Counted from the first letter of the stretch, positions 7,006 to 15,136 are shown. The stretch: DNA of 19,928 bases from an uncultured Collinsella sp. (GCA_959019945.1 CAUEQD010000032.1:1-19928), one strand, 5' to 3'. Translations and numbers: made by a program. Notes: generated by a model from the sequence alone, not told the origin.

Positions 7006-7058
7006 GACACAGAATTATGTCCTCGTTGAAGGGGGACGAGGGGGCGGGGCGTATTTGG

Positions 7059-8069
7059 CTACTGGACCGTTACAGTGATGTTCTCCCGATGTGCGCGGAT
7101 GACATCCCAGCTAAAGTGTTCGACCAGCTGCTCGGCAGAGCGCGGTGTGGTGTCCGGTGCGATGCTCGTTTGCCCGGCGAGCCAGCCCAGTAGTGCCTCG
7201 GGTGTGCCAAAGCGGGCGCGGAGCTCGCCCAGGTCCAGATCGCGATCGCGCTTGGAAAGGCGGCGGCCATCCGGCGACATGAGCAGCGGAATGTGCGCGT
7301 AGTGCGGCGTGGGAAGTCCCAGCAGATGCTGCAGGTAGATTTGGCGCGGCGTGGAGCCCAGCAGGTCGCATCCGCGCACGACCTCGGTGACGCCCATGGC
7401 GGCGTCGTCGACCACCACGGCCAGCTGGTAGGCAAACACGCCGTCGCTGCGGCGTACCAAAAAGTCGCCGCATTCGGTGGCGAGTGCTTCGCATTGGGCA
7501 CCATACGTGCGGTCCACGAATTCGACCACATCGTCTGCGAGGTCGTCGACGGCGGGCACGCGCAGGCGCGTGGCCGGAGCGCGCAGAACGCTGCGGCGGG
7601 CAACCTCCTCGGCAGAAAGGCCTCGGCAGGCGCCGCGATAGATAGGCGTGCCGTCGCTGGCATGCGGCGCGCTCGCGGCGTGGAGCTCGGCGCGCGTGCA
7701 AAAGCAGGGATAGGTGAGGCCGGCGTCTTGCAGCCGGCGCAGGGCGCTCTCGTACAGATCCAAGCGATCGTGCTGGTAGTAGGGGCCTTCGTCCCACTCA
7801 AGCCCTAGCCAAGCCAGGTCGTCAATCAATTGAGCGGCAAGTTCCGGGCGCTTGCAGCGATCATCCAGGTCTTCGATGCGTAACACGATGCTGCCGCCTT
7901 GGCTGCGGGCCGAAAGCCACGCGCACAGGCAGCTGAACACGTTGCCCAGGTGCATGCGGCCCGAGGGCGACGGGGCAAAGCGACCCACGACGGGCGTGGG
8001 AGCGGGAGAGGAGGTCGTCGTTGGCGCGTCCGCGGCGGGCGCTGCTATGTTGCGTGCGTTGATATCCAT
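7059..8069 (-). CDS. gluQRS: Glutamyl-Q tRNA(Asp) synthetase
   Basis: A 336-residue paralogue of the glutamyl-tRNA synthetase catalytic domain, lacking the anticodon-binding domain. Family members activate glutamate and attach it to queuosine in tRNA-Asp. Motifs: the HIGH-type signature SGRMHLGN (36-43), the zinc ligands CFC (C122, C124) with Y144 and C148 in YRGAC, and the KMSKS-type loop RRLSKRDRD (269-277). The N-terminus carries a Ala/Pro/Thr-rich extension of about 25 residues before VVGRFAPSPSG. I chose ATG 8069 since the longer frame upstream has no family similarity. There is no Shine-Dalgarno, but a -10 box TATACT lies 7 bases upstream, so a leaderless mRNA is possible. Confidence 0.92.
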   Translation of the reverse strand: MDINARNIAAPAADAPTTTSSPAPTPVVGRFAPSPSGRMHLGNVFSCLCAWLSARSQGGSIVLRIEDLDDRCKRPELAAQLIDDLAWLGLEWDEGPYYQHDRLDLYESALRRLQDAGLTYPCFCTRAELHAASAPHASDGTPIYRGACRGLSAEEVARRSVLRAPATRLRVPAVDDLADDVVEFVDRTYGAQCEALATECGDFLVRRSDGVFAYQLAVVVDDAAMGVTEVVRGCDLLGSTPRQIYLQHLLGLPTPHYAHIPLLMSPDGRRLSKRDRDLDLGELRARFGTPEALLGWLAGQTSIAPDTTPRSAEQLVEHFSWDVIRAHRENITVTVQ

Positions 8070-8076
8070 GCGGACG

Positions 8077-8082
8077 AGTATA
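8077..8082 (-). promoter_or_regulatory. Candidate -10 box (TATACT) for gluQRS
   Basis: TATACT on the minus strand ends 7 bases before the gluQRS ATG. A transcript starting at the normal distance would begin at or next to the start codon. No convincing -35 hexamer is visible. Leaderless transcripts are common in Actinomycetota, which makes this reading reasonable. Confidence 0.4.
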
Positions 8083-8206
8083 GCGCGGGGCGCGGTGGGG
8101 GAGACGCTGTCGTGGCCTGCAAGTTGCTGAGGCCGCGCGTTGCGCGTGCCGGACCACCGGCTCGGCGCCTTAATCGTCGTCAATCAATCTAGCCCTCAAA
8201 CGACAG

Positions 8207-8240
8207 AAACCCCGGCAGCTCTTCGCAACTGCCGGGGTTT
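8207..8240. terminator. Strong symmetrical hairpin, orphan terminator
   Basis: AAACCCCGGCAG (8207-8218) and CTGCCGGGGTTT (8229-8240) form a perfect 12-bp stem with a 10-base loop, ending in TTT on both strands. It lies upstream of the gluQRS start, not after any gene in this window. It may be a bidirectional terminator left from a lost neighbour, or an insulator. Confidence 0.4.
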
Positions 8241-8415
8241 CCGCGGAAAAGGGGGACATGATCCTCGAGCGGACGGCAAAGGGGCAAACCGTTTTCGCTC
8301 AACTGCTTTATGCCCCTCGCTCGCCGGCTTAATCGGCTCACGCCGCGCCCACACAAAGCCGCTACACCTGTGATGGAGCTATGAAGTGGTATCTATTGCC
8401 GGAGCGGGCTATGCC
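8241..8415. other. Noncoding stretch upstream of the DUF2207 gene
   Basis: Nothing protein-like is visible here on either strand. One 7-bp inverted repeat (AGGGGCA 8280-8286, TGCCCCT 8311-8317) is present. Together with the flanking hairpin and direct repeats it makes up a gene-free gap of about 500 bases between gluQRS and the DUF2207 gene. Confidence 0.4.
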
Positions 8416-8465
8416 AAGGAGTGTCCCAGATTGCCGGCAGATAAGGAACGTCCCCAGGTGCCGGC
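8416..8465. repeat. Pair of imperfect 23-bp direct repeats, REP-like
   Basis: Two units (8416-8438 and 8443-8465) start AAGGA, contain GTCCC and end TGCCGGC; they match at 17 of 23 positions with a 27-base period. A sequence of related flavour (GGGGACAGAC, 10898-10907) occurs near the 10.9-kb gene boundary. Such motifs recall repeats mobilised by REP-associated transposases, but no such transposase is present here. Confidence 0.4.
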
Positions 8466-8578
8466 CGCGGGTGTGACTTTCGTCCCGTTTTGACGCTCCG
8501 CTGACCTAGATGTTCGTCACATGAACCCGCAAACGTGGGACAATGACGCTACTGGTACCACAGACAAAGGATGTGCCT

Positions 8579-10525
8579 ATGAACGCCCCCGTTGCCCAGT
8601 CCTGTCGGCAGCGCCGCCTGTTTGCGCGGTTCGCTTCCGTCTGCGCATTCGTCGCGCTTGCGTTGTTGCTGCTGCCTGCCGTCGCGCACGCCGACGGCTA
8701 CTCCATGAGCCAAACCTACATCGGCGCCACGGTTGAGGCCGATGGTTCGCTGACCGTTGTCGAGGGACGCCAGTTCGATTTCGACGACGACATCAACGGC
8801 GTGTATTGGGATATCAATACAGGCTCTAACCAGCAAGGCGGCTCGGTGGTCGTCAATGTGCTGAGCGTCGAGGAAGACGACACTGCGTTTAACAAGGTCG
8901 ACAGCGCAAACAAAGGCGACGACGGCGTTTACACGGTGGAGCAGTCCGACGACGGCGTAAAGATTAAGGTGTTCAGCCCTCACGAGAGCGGCGACAGCGC
9001 AATCTACTACGTGAGTTATTCCATGACCGGTGCGGTTATGAACTGGGCCGATACCGCCGAGCTCTACTGGAAATTCGTCGGCGACGGCTGGTCGGCGGAT
9101 TCCGATGACGTCGAGATGGAAGTGTACTTCGCAAATGCCGCTGCCGGGACGGCTGCCGTCAAGGGCGATAACTTCCGCGCATGGGGCCACGGCCCGCTGA
9201 CGGGCGACGTGTCGCTCGATGCGGACGAGCCCATGGTCACCTATACCATTCCCTGCGTGCATGAGGGCGAATTCGCCGAGGCACGCATCGCCTTCCCCAG
9301 CGACTGGGTGCCGCAGCTTGCCGTCTCGGGCGAAAAGCGCATGTCGACGATTCTGAGCGAAGAGAAGGAATGGGCCGACGAGGCCAACGCTCGCCGTGAG
9401 CACGCGCGTGCGGTTGCCGGCGCGATTGCCGTGGTGTGTGTTGTCGTGGCGGTTGCCTATACCGGTGTGATCGTGATGCTTAAGCTGCGCAGGCCCAAGC
9501 CCAAGCCGCTCTTCCAGGACGAGTACTTCCGCGATGTGCCCTCGGCCGACCATCCCGCGGTGCTTGCAGCTCTCATGAGCTGGAACGACGTGCCCGATCA
9601 GGCATATATCGCCACGCTTATGAAGCTCACCGACGACCGCGTGATCAAGCTGGAAGAAGCGACCGAGACCAAGAAGAAGGGTCTGCTCCGTCGCGAAAAA
9701 GAGGAGCAGACGTATCGCATCACAGTGACCGACGAGGCCTGGAAGGCTGCCAAGAAGGACGGCATCGATCGCGATGTGCTCAAGGTCTTCTTCGCCGGCG
9801 TTAAGCCCGATAAAGACGGCGTCCGTTCGCGCACGTTTAGCGAGCTGGAGGAGTATGCCAGCGAGCGCACCACATCTGTTGGCGACAAGCTCGAGGACTA
9901 TCAGAGCACGGTTAAGGGCAAGCTGGAGGCGCGCGAGTTTATCGCATCGGATGGCACTATCGCGATGGTGGCCGGCCTGGTTCTCGGCATCATCATTGTC
10001 TTTGGCATTCTGGGCTCTCTGATCTATACCGACTTTGCGGACGCCAACGTCGGCGCCGCTATGATCTCGATTCCCGTCACGATCGTGGGCTTTGTCCTGA
10101 GCTGCACCTTCCGCCGTTACACGCCGGAGGGCGCCGAGGTGGCGGCTCGCTGCAAGGCGCTCAAGCATTGGCTCGAGGACTTTACGCGCCTGAAGGAGGC
10201 TATCCCCAGCGACCTGATCTTGTGGAACAAACTGCTGGTGATGGGCGTTGCCCTGGGTGTTTCGAAAGAAGTGCTGCGACAGCTGGCCGAGGCCGTGCCT
10301 ACGGACCTGCGCAACAGCGACGATTTCTACGACAACTACCCCTGCTACTGGTGGTATTACCATCACTACGGCAACGAGTCTCCGCTCGATTCGTTCAACG
10401 ATGTGTATCATGAGACCATCCGCGAGCTGGCTTCGAGTTCCGATAGCTCGAGCGGCGGCAGCGGCGGCGGCTTCTCTGGCGGCGGCGGTGGCGGCGTCGG
10501 CGGAGGCGGCGGCGGAACGTTCTAG
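8579..10525 (+). CDS. DUF2207 family membrane protein with Gly-rich tail
   Basis: A 648-residue protein of the DUF2207 family, whose function is not established. It has a signal peptide (basic start, hydrophobic core about residues 17-35, cleavage likely after AVAHA) and an extracytoplasmic beta-rich domain (about 38-275). One membrane segment follows (about 278-302, GAIAVVCVVVAVAYTGVIVM), then a cytoplasmic charged region (about 305-455) and two more membrane segments (about 462-484 and 491-513). The C-terminus has a long soluble part ending in a run of glycines with a final TF, a hallmark of these proteins. ATG 8579 is preceded by AAAGGA at 7 bases; the upstream in-frame starts lack one and would spoil the signal peptide. 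It appears to be a single-gene transcript. Confidence 0.87.
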   Translation: MNAPVAQSCRQRRLFARFASVCAFVALALLLLPAVAHADGYSMSQTYIGATVEADGSLTVVEGRQFDFDDDINGVYWDINTGSNQQGGSVVVNVLSVEEDDTAFNKVDSANKGDDGVYTVEQSDDGVKIKVFSPHESGDSAIYYVSYSMTGAVMNWADTAELYWKFVGDGWSADSDDVEMEVYFANAAAGTAAVKGDNFRAWGHGPLTGDVSLDADEPMVTYTIPCVHEGEFAEARIAFPSDWVPQLAVSGEKRMSTILSEEKEWADEANARREHARAVAGAIAVVCVVVAVAYTGVIVMLKLRRPKPKPLFQDEYFRDVPSADHPAVLAALMSWNDVPDQAYIATLMKLTDDRVIKLEEATETKKKGLLRREKEEQTYRITVTDEAWKAAKKDGIDRDVLKVFFAGVKPDKDGVRSRTFSELEEYASERTTSVGDKLEDYQSTVKGKLEAREFIASDGTIAMVAGLVLGIIIVFGILGSLIYTDFADANVGAAMISIPVTIVGFVLSCTFRRYTPEGAEVAARCKALKHWLEDFTRLKEAIPSDLILWNKLLVMGVALGVSKEVLRQLAEAVPTDLRNSDDFYDNYPCYWWYYHHYGNESPLDSFNDVYHETIRELASSSDSSSGGSGGGFSGGGGGGVGGGGGGTF

Positions 10526-10638
10526 CGAGCGCTTGCTTTGGGGTGGATCTTTCTGGGCGGTTGCCAGGGAAGATTCATCCCATTTTTGTGCATCGAAACG
10601 GGTCAAACTTTCCGCTGCGGATCTTCGCGCAAGGGGCA

Positions 10639-10868
10639 GTGGACAAAAAATGCCAAATATGAGTACTGTTGCTGCGTTGGTCACATATGTTTGCACATAA
10701 TAATGGGCTCCTAATGAGAGTACTTCTCGTTAGGAGCCCATTTTATTGAACATTTGAGGAGCTACGTCAGCTCGTGCAGCTGGTCGTCATGCCTACAAGC
10801 ATCAAAAATGCCCCAAGTTGCTGCTACTAAAAAGGTAGCAGTACTCATATTTGATGTTTTTTGACCAC
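10639..10868. repeat. Fold-back element with 30-bp inverted ends enclosing a terminator
   Basis: The left arm (10639-10668) and the inverted right arm (10839-10868) match at 26 of 30 positions, sharing CAAATATGAGTACTG and an A-run. They enclose about 170 bases with no credible ORF. Inside are the terminator at 10702-10744 and a 7-bp hairpin (CTGCTAC 10821-10827, GTAGCAG 10835-10841). A shortened direct echo of the left arm (AAAAATGCCCC, then GTTGCTGC) occurs at about 10804-10824. The layout resembles a non-autonomous (MITE-like) element or a structured RNA. No target duplication could be identified. Confidence 0.6.
10702..10744. terminator. Strong bidirectional rho-independent terminator
   Basis: A stem of about 19 bp (10702-10720 with 10724-10742, including two G-T pairs) is built on TGGGCTCCTAA paired to TTAGGAGCCCA and followed by TTTT. 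It lies downstream of the DUF2207 gene and of the convergent acetyltransferase gene, so it can end both transcripts. It sits in the middle of the fold-back element. Confidence 0.85.
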
Positions 10869-10936
10869 GGCTATCTACAAACCCCCTAGGCCACTCATTG
10901 GGGACAGACTTAAATGACTAGGTGCGGCTGCCCGGG

Positions 10937-11578
10937 CTAGGCTGTTAGGTCGAGTTCGTAGAGGAAGCTTTCGCGCGGCATGTCGTGACGGCGCTCTTCG
11001 CGGTTGGCGCGGTGCGTGGCCGTGCGCTTAAAGCCGTGCAACTCGTAGAACTTCCACGAGCAGTTGGAGTCGGTGTACAGGTGCGCCCTTGTCGCCCCGC
11101 GCGAGGACAGGTACGAGACCGCGGCATCGAGCAACACTGAGCCTACACCCAGGCCATGGACGTCGCGATCCACGGCAAGCAGCGTGACCTCGTTGTCGTG
11201 GGGCAACGGGCTGCTTTCGAGCAGGCGGTTGTTGGTTCGGATGGTTGCGCGCACAAACGAGAGATACTCGGCGCAGGCATCGGGCTCCAGTTCACGCATC
11301 TGCGATAGCAGAGCGCGTTCGGTGTCCATCCAATGTTCCTTGACGGTGGCGCCGGAACTCTGTCCCGCGCGCGCGAGCGCAATGCCACGCGCCTGACCGT
11401 CGATTACGGCAACCTGCGAAAACGTCGATGAAGAAAGGCAATAGGCGAGGTCGCACGCGGCCTCAAGGCGGTTGTACTCATCGTTATCCGAATTGTTATG
11501 CCAAAGCTGCTGCAGAATCAGCGCGATGGCGTCGAAGTCTTCGGTATCAAACGGTCGGTAGAGAACCCGCGAGACCAT
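10937..11578 (-). CDS. GNAT-family N-acetyltransferase
   Basis: A 213-residue GNAT acetyltransferase; the substrate is unknown. The acetyl-CoA binding loop reads VHGLGVGSVLL (140-150), followed by the family's C-terminal block YTDSNCSWKFYELHGFKR (168-185). The N-terminal half (about 1-125) is long for the family and may form the acceptor site. The ATG at 11578 has AAAGAGG at proper distance. It differs from the TacT-like protein in this window: it has no antitoxin partner, and its sequence is unlike toxins. It is transcribed divergently from purH over a 277-base gap. Detoxification, peptide or small-molecule acetylation are all possible. Confidence 0.85.
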   Translation of the reverse strand: MVSRVLYRPFDTEDFDAIALILQQLWHNNSDNDEYNRLEAACDLAYCLSSSTFSQVAVIDGQARGIALARAGQSSGATVKEHWMDTERALLSQMRELEPDACAEYLSFVRATIRTNNRLLESSPLPHDNEVTLLAVDRDVHGLGVGSVLLDAAVSYLSSRGATRAHLYTDSNCSWKFYELHGFKRTATHRANREERRHDMPRESFLYELDLTA

Positions 11579-11760
11579 GGTGCCTCTTTCTTTTGCGGAT
11601 GCATATCGAGCACAGTTCTACCACGCTATTGGCATCTAATTATGGTGCCCCTGTGTTCCATGAACTCACCGTGCCCGGTGCCGTGCCCATCCCCTCTGCT
11701 CGCAAACTTTTTCTGCACATGCGCCCGTTGCGGGGTGCATCGATGCGCTCGATGCGCTAC

Positions 11761-11780
11761 ATTGAATCAGTATTTTCAAT
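11761..11780. promoter_or_regulatory. Possible operator in the purH upstream region
   Basis: ATTGAA (11761-11766) and TTCAAT (11775-11780) form an inverted repeat around TCAGTATT, 75 bases before the purH start. A tandem GATGCGCT pair lies just upstream (about 11740-11756). The gap between the divergent genes holds no ORF or recognisable riboswitch. A regulatory role is a guess from position. Confidence 0.25.
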
Positions 11781-11855
11781 GCCGCTGCGCGAGCGCTGCA
11801 GATCGACGTATCACCGACTCACAGAGCACGGCGGCGTACCGGACAGGAGGACTGC

Positions 11856-13463
11856 ATGGGATCTGATGTGAAGATCGCACGCGCGTTGATCTCGGTTACC
11901 GATAAGACGGGCGTCGTCGATTTCGCACGGACGCTGGTTGACGACTTTGGCGTCGAGATCATCTCTACGGGCGGCACGGCTCGTGCCATCGAGGACGCGG
12001 GCGTTCCCGTAACCCCCATCGAGGAGTTCACGGGCTATCCCGAGATGATGGACGGCCGCGTCAAGACGCTGCATCCCAAGGTTCACGGCGCACTGCTTGC
12101 CCGCCGCGATTCCGAGCAGCACATGCAGGAGGCCGCTCAGCACGGCATTAAGCTGATCGACCTGGTCGTCGTCAACCTGTACGAGTTCGAGAAGACCGTC
12201 GCCAACCCCGAGGTCACCTTCGCGGACGCCATCGAGCACATCGATATCGGCGGTCCCTCCATGCTGCGCTCTGCCGCCAAGAACGCCGCGAGCGTCACTG
12301 TCATCTCCGACCCGGCCGACTACGACGCCGTCCTTGCCGAGATGCACGAGACCGGCGGCTGCACCACGCTTTCCACCCGTCGTCGTCTGCAGGTGAAGGT
12401 CTACCAGACCACCGCCGCCTACGACACGGCAATCTCCCGTTGGCTCGCCGCCCAGGCAAGCGACGTGGCGGACACCTCTGCCAAGCTCGAGATCTCGCTG
12501 GAGAAGGTCGATGACCTGCGCTATGGTGAGAACCCGCAGCAGAAGGCCACGGTCTACCGCTTTGCCGAGGGCTGCGAGAACACCGCGAGCTCCCAGTTCC
12601 CGCTCGTGGGCTCCGAGCAGATCCAGGGCAAGCCGCTCAGCTACAACAACTACCTGGACGCCGACGCCGCCTGGAACCTGGTTCGCGAGTTCGATGAGCC
12701 TGCTTGCGTGATCCTCAAGCATCAGAACCCCTGTGGCTCTGCCGTGGCCGACGATATCACGTCCGCCTACGACCGCGCCTTCGCCTGCGATCCCAAGAGC
12801 GCCTTCGGCGGCATCATCGCCTGCAACCGCGAGGTTCCCTTTGAGCTGGTCGAGCACTTCGCCGACCAGAACAAGCAGTTCGTCGAGGTCATCATCGCCC
12901 CGGGCTACACCGATGATGCGCTCGAGCGCATGGCTAAGCGCCCCAACCTGCGCGTGCTGGCCACCGGCGGCGTGGACCACGGCGCCCAGGTGGAGCTGCG
13001 CTCCATCGACGGCGGTATGCTGGTGCAGGAGGTCGACCATGTGACCGAGGACCCCGCGACCTTTACGTTCCCCACCGACCGCAAGCCCACCGACGCCGAG
13101 ATGGCCGAGCTCGAGTTTGCCTGGAAGGTCTGCAAGGGCGTCAAGTCCAACGCCATCCTGGTTTCCAAGGGCAAGGCCGGCATTGGCATGGGTCCGGGTC
13201 AGCCCAACCGCGTTGATTCCGCACTGCTGGCCTGCGAGCGTGCCGAGGACTTCTGCGAGCGCGAGGGCGTTGAGAAGGGCGGCTTTGCCTGCGCAAGCGA
13301 CGCGTTCTTCCCGTTCCGCGACAACGTGGACGTGCTTGCCGCGCATGGCGTGACCTGCATCATTCAGCCCGGCGGCTCCAAGCGCGACGACGAGAGCATC
13401 CAGGCCTGCAATGAACACAATATTGCTATGGTGTTCACCGGGGCTCGCCACTTTAGGCACTAA
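11856..13463 (+). CDS. purH: Bifunctional AICAR transformylase / IMP cyclohydrolase PurH
   Basis: This 535-residue enzyme catalyses the last two steps of de novo purine synthesis: formylation of AICAR by 10-formyl-THF, then ring closure to IMP, in the cytosol. The N-terminal MGS-like cyclohydrolase domain shows IISTGGTARA and MMDGRVKTLHPKVHGALL. The C-terminal transformylase domain shows CVILKHQNPCG with the catalytic Lys-His pair (K288, H289), GPGQPNRVDSA, ASDAFFPFRD and the ending IIQPGGSKRDDESI and FTGARHFRH. Length is normal. The Shine-Dalgarno ACAGGAGG lies 5 bases before the ATG at 11856. It is monocistronic here: no other pur gene is adjacent, and a strong terminator follows 30 bases after the stop. 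Confidence 0.98.
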   Translation: MGSDVKIARALISVTDKTGVVDFARTLVDDFGVEIISTGGTARAIEDAGVPVTPIEEFTGYPEMMDGRVKTLHPKVHGALLARRDSEQHMQEAAQHGIKLIDLVVVNLYEFEKTVANPEVTFADAIEHIDIGGPSMLRSAAKNAASVTVISDPADYDAVLAEMHETGGCTTLSTRRRLQVKVYQTTAAYDTAISRWLAAQASDVADTSAKLEISLEKVDDLRYGENPQQKATVYRFAEGCENTASSQFPLVGSEQIQGKPLSYNNYLDADAAWNLVREFDEPACVILKHQNPCGSAVADDITSAYDRAFACDPKSAFGGIIACNREVPFELVEHFADQNKQFVEVIIAPGYTDDALERMAKRPNLRVLATGGVDHGAQVELRSIDGGMLVQEVDHVTEDPATFTFPTDRKPTDAEMAELEFAWKVCKGVKSNAILVSKGKAGIGMGPGQPNRVDSALLACERAEDFCEREGVEKGGFACASDAFFPFRDNVDVLAAHGVTCIIQPGGSKRDDESIQACNEHNIAMVFTGARHFRH

Positions 13464-13492
13464 GTTCCGCCCTGGGACAAAATAATCTTTGC

Positions 13493-13528
13493 AAAAGACG
13501 GCTGCTCCGTTTGGAGGGCCGTCTTTTT
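13493..13528 (+). terminator. Rho-independent terminator of purH
   Basis: AAAAGACGGC (13493-13502) pairs with GCCGTCTTTT (13518-13527). An inner CTCC/GGAG helix (13505-13508 with 13513-13516) extends the stem, and the T-run TTTTT follows (13524-13528). It lies directly after purH and immediately before the extended -10 promoter of the next gene. Confidence 0.9.
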
Positions 13529-13536
13529 GGTATAAG
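13528..13536 (+). promoter_or_regulatory. Extended -10 promoter abutting the purH terminator
   Basis: TGGTATAAG is a TGn-extended -10 box that begins in the T-run of the purH terminator. There is no good -35 box, as often tolerated with extended -10 elements. A start about 7 bases downstream would fall near 13543-13545, next to a possible ATG at 13545. The mRNA would then be leaderless or have a leader of about 25 bases, depending on which start codon is used. Confidence 0.5.
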
Positions 13537-13568
13537 AGGACGGAATGACTAACACGAAAGGTACAACC

Positions 13569-14276
13569 ATGCCCCAGATTGATGATGCCGAGCTGTTTGG
13601 CAATGCCGAGGATCAGCGTGCGTACGAGGACTTTTGCGCCAATCAGGAGGCGGTCGAGAAGTTCACGCTCGATAAGCCCGCGCTTATCTGCCGCTGGCGC
13701 ATGTCCAACAAAAAGGTACCCATGCTCAACCGCCACATCCGTGCGCTGTCCGAGCGCTTGGTGCAGGGCGAGCCGCTCACCCACAACATGCTCAGCTGGG
13801 CCAAGCAACACGTTGAGTGGTCGCTTGCCGAGGGCGACTACACCGCCCACGACGGCGTGCTCATGCTGGTGATCGATGTGAACGGCAATGCCGCCATGAC
13901 GGTGGGGGAGTACGAGCCGCTGGCCGACACGTCGGCCAAGGCACTGCGCGCCCGTTCTGCCGAGGCCCGCTCCGAGGCCGACGAGACCGGCGTGGCACCC
14001 GAGCTGCTCGCTGCCGTCAACAACGGCGAGCTGGCCTTTGTGGCGCCGGCGGACGAGTGCCTGTGCGGTACGGCGACGCTCATCGAGCAGCTGGCCCAAA
14101 CCAAGGACATGCCGGTCACGCGCGTGGATATCCCCGCTCAGCTCAAGGGCGCACTGTTCCTGGTGAGCGACGAGCACGGCGTGGTCCCCGCCACCGACGT
14201 TGACGCAACCGAGGCAGACGCCGCCACGGTCGCCTTCTTTGCCGACGGCTACGAAAAGCTCCGCGCCCGCCGCTAA
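13569..14276 (+). CDS. Unrecognised 235-residue soluble protein
   Basis: I do not recognise this family. The protein is acidic, rich in alanine and glutamate, and has no signal peptide or membrane segment. Noticeable stretches are KPALICRWRMSNKKVPMLNRHI (about 28-49), DGVLMLVIDVNGNAAMTVGEYEPL (about 87-110) and an Ala/Asp/Glu-rich C-terminal half. ATG 13569 has AAAGG 7 bases upstream. ATG 13545 in the same frame would add eight polar residues (MTNTKGTT) and could start a leaderless transcript from the promoter at 13528-13536, so the start is uncertain. The base composition matches the conserved genes, which suggests a resident rather than a recently acquired gene. The stop codon forms part of a hairpin. 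Confidence 0.8.
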   Translation: MPQIDDAELFGNAEDQRAYEDFCANQEAVEKFTLDKPALICRWRMSNKKVPMLNRHIRALSERLVQGEPLTHNMLSWAKQHVEWSLAEGDYTAHDGVLMLVIDVNGNAAMTVGEYEPLADTSAKALRARSAEARSEADETGVAPELLAAVNNGELAFVAPADECLCGTATLIEQLAQTKDMPVTRVDIPAQLKGALFLVSDEHGVVPATDVDATEADAATVAFFADGYEKLRARR

Positions 14277-14321
14277 ATGATTTTTCTGGGACGGGGATTA
14301 AAAAATCATTTTGGCCCCCGT
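14275..14321 (+). terminator. AT-rich terminator hairpin, possibly a pseudoknot
   Basis: AAATGATTTTT (14275-14285, including the end of the stop codon) pairs perfectly with AAAAATCATTT (14301-14311), an 11-bp stem; TT follows. In addition ACGGGG in the loop (14291-14296) is complementary to CCCCGT just downstream (14316-14321). This would make an H-type pseudoknot. Termination of the upstream gene is the simplest role. Confidence 0.5.
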
Positions 14322-14455
14322 ATACGTTGCGAGCGCGAGACGTGCCCAACGCCACCGCTCGCGAACAGTTCTGTCACCTTGGCACCGCGCGTGGCGCACG
14401 CCTGCGGGTTCGCGGCCATAATGGTGGCAAGACAACCAAGAGGGGAGCGTAATCC

Positions 14456-15127
14456 ATGGCGCTGATCTATATCGTTGAGGACGACGAACCCATCCGCCGC
14501 GAGCTCGTCGACATCCTGGCCCGTGCCGGCTTTACGGTCGAGGCCTGCGAATCGTTTGAGCATGTCTCGCGCGACATTTTGGCCGCAACGCCCGACCTGG
14601 TGCTGCTCGACCTCACGCTTCCCGTCAAAGACGGCCAGCATATCTGCCATGAAGTCCGCCGCGAGTCCGAGGTCCCCATCATCGTCCTCACGTCGCGTAC
14701 AACCGAGATCGACGAGGTCATGGCCATGACACTCGGCGCGGACGACTTTGTCCCCAAGCCCTACAGCGCCCGTGTGCTCGTGGCGCGCATCAATGCGCTG
14801 CTGCGTCGCACCTCGGCGGCCGGCGAGCGCAGCACGCTCGTCCACAAGGGGCTGGAGCTCGACCTTGCCCGCTCCGCGGTCACCAACACGGCAACCGGCG
14901 ACAGCACCGAACTCACCAAAAATGAGCTGCGCATTCTGTCGCTACTCCTGAGCCGCGCGGGCAAAATCGTCTCGCGCTCGGCCATCATGCAGGACCTGTG
15001 GGACTCCGATGCCTTTGTGGGCGACAATACGCTCACCGTCAACATCAACCGCCTGCGCACTACGCTCGAAAAAATCGGCATCAAGGGGTATCTGACCACG
15101 CACCGCGGCCAGGGCTATTCGGTCTAG
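14456..15127 (+). CDS. OmpR/PhoB-family response regulator
   Basis: A 223-residue response regulator. The receiver domain (1-about 115) has the acidic pair in VEDDE (D9, D10), the phosphoacceptor D52 in VLLDLTLP, T79 in VLTS and K101 in VPKPYS. The C-terminal winged helix (about 128-223) contains ELTKNELRILSLLLSRAGKIVSR-type recognition elements and ends with THRGQGYSV. AGGGGAG precedes the ATG at 14456. A CATAAT (14417-14422) may be its -10 box. The kinase gene starts 9 bases after its stop, so the two form an operon. Together with the short kinase it resembles the BceR/BraR group that controls responses to cell-envelope peptides. Confidence 0.94.
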   Translation: MALIYIVEDDEPIRRELVDILARAGFTVEACESFEHVSRDILAATPDLVLLDLTLPVKDGQHICHEVRRESEVPIIVLTSRTTEIDEVMAMTLGADDFVPKPYSARVLVARINALLRRTSAAGERSTLVHKGLELDLARSAVTNTATGDSTELTKNELRILSLLLSRAGKIVSRSAIMQDLWDSDAFVGDNTLTVNINRLRTTLEKIGIKGYLTTHRGQGYSV

Positions 15128-15136
15128 GGGCCGGCC

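Noticed and set aside
7021..7041. CCTCGT/ACGAGG hairpin after gluQRS
   Set aside because: The stem is only 6 bp and no T-run follows on the minus strand, so terminator status cannot be supported.
8549..10696. A 715-codon open frame on the minus strand opposite the DUF2207 gene
   Set aside because: It is a GC-driven shadow frame with histidine- and arginine-rich composition and no family similarity. The plus strand has a signal peptide, a ribosome site and a known family.
11811..14177. A 788-codon minus-strand frame opposite purH and the following gene
   Set aside because: It spans two genes and a terminator, has no start signal, and arises from codon-position GC bias in the real genes.
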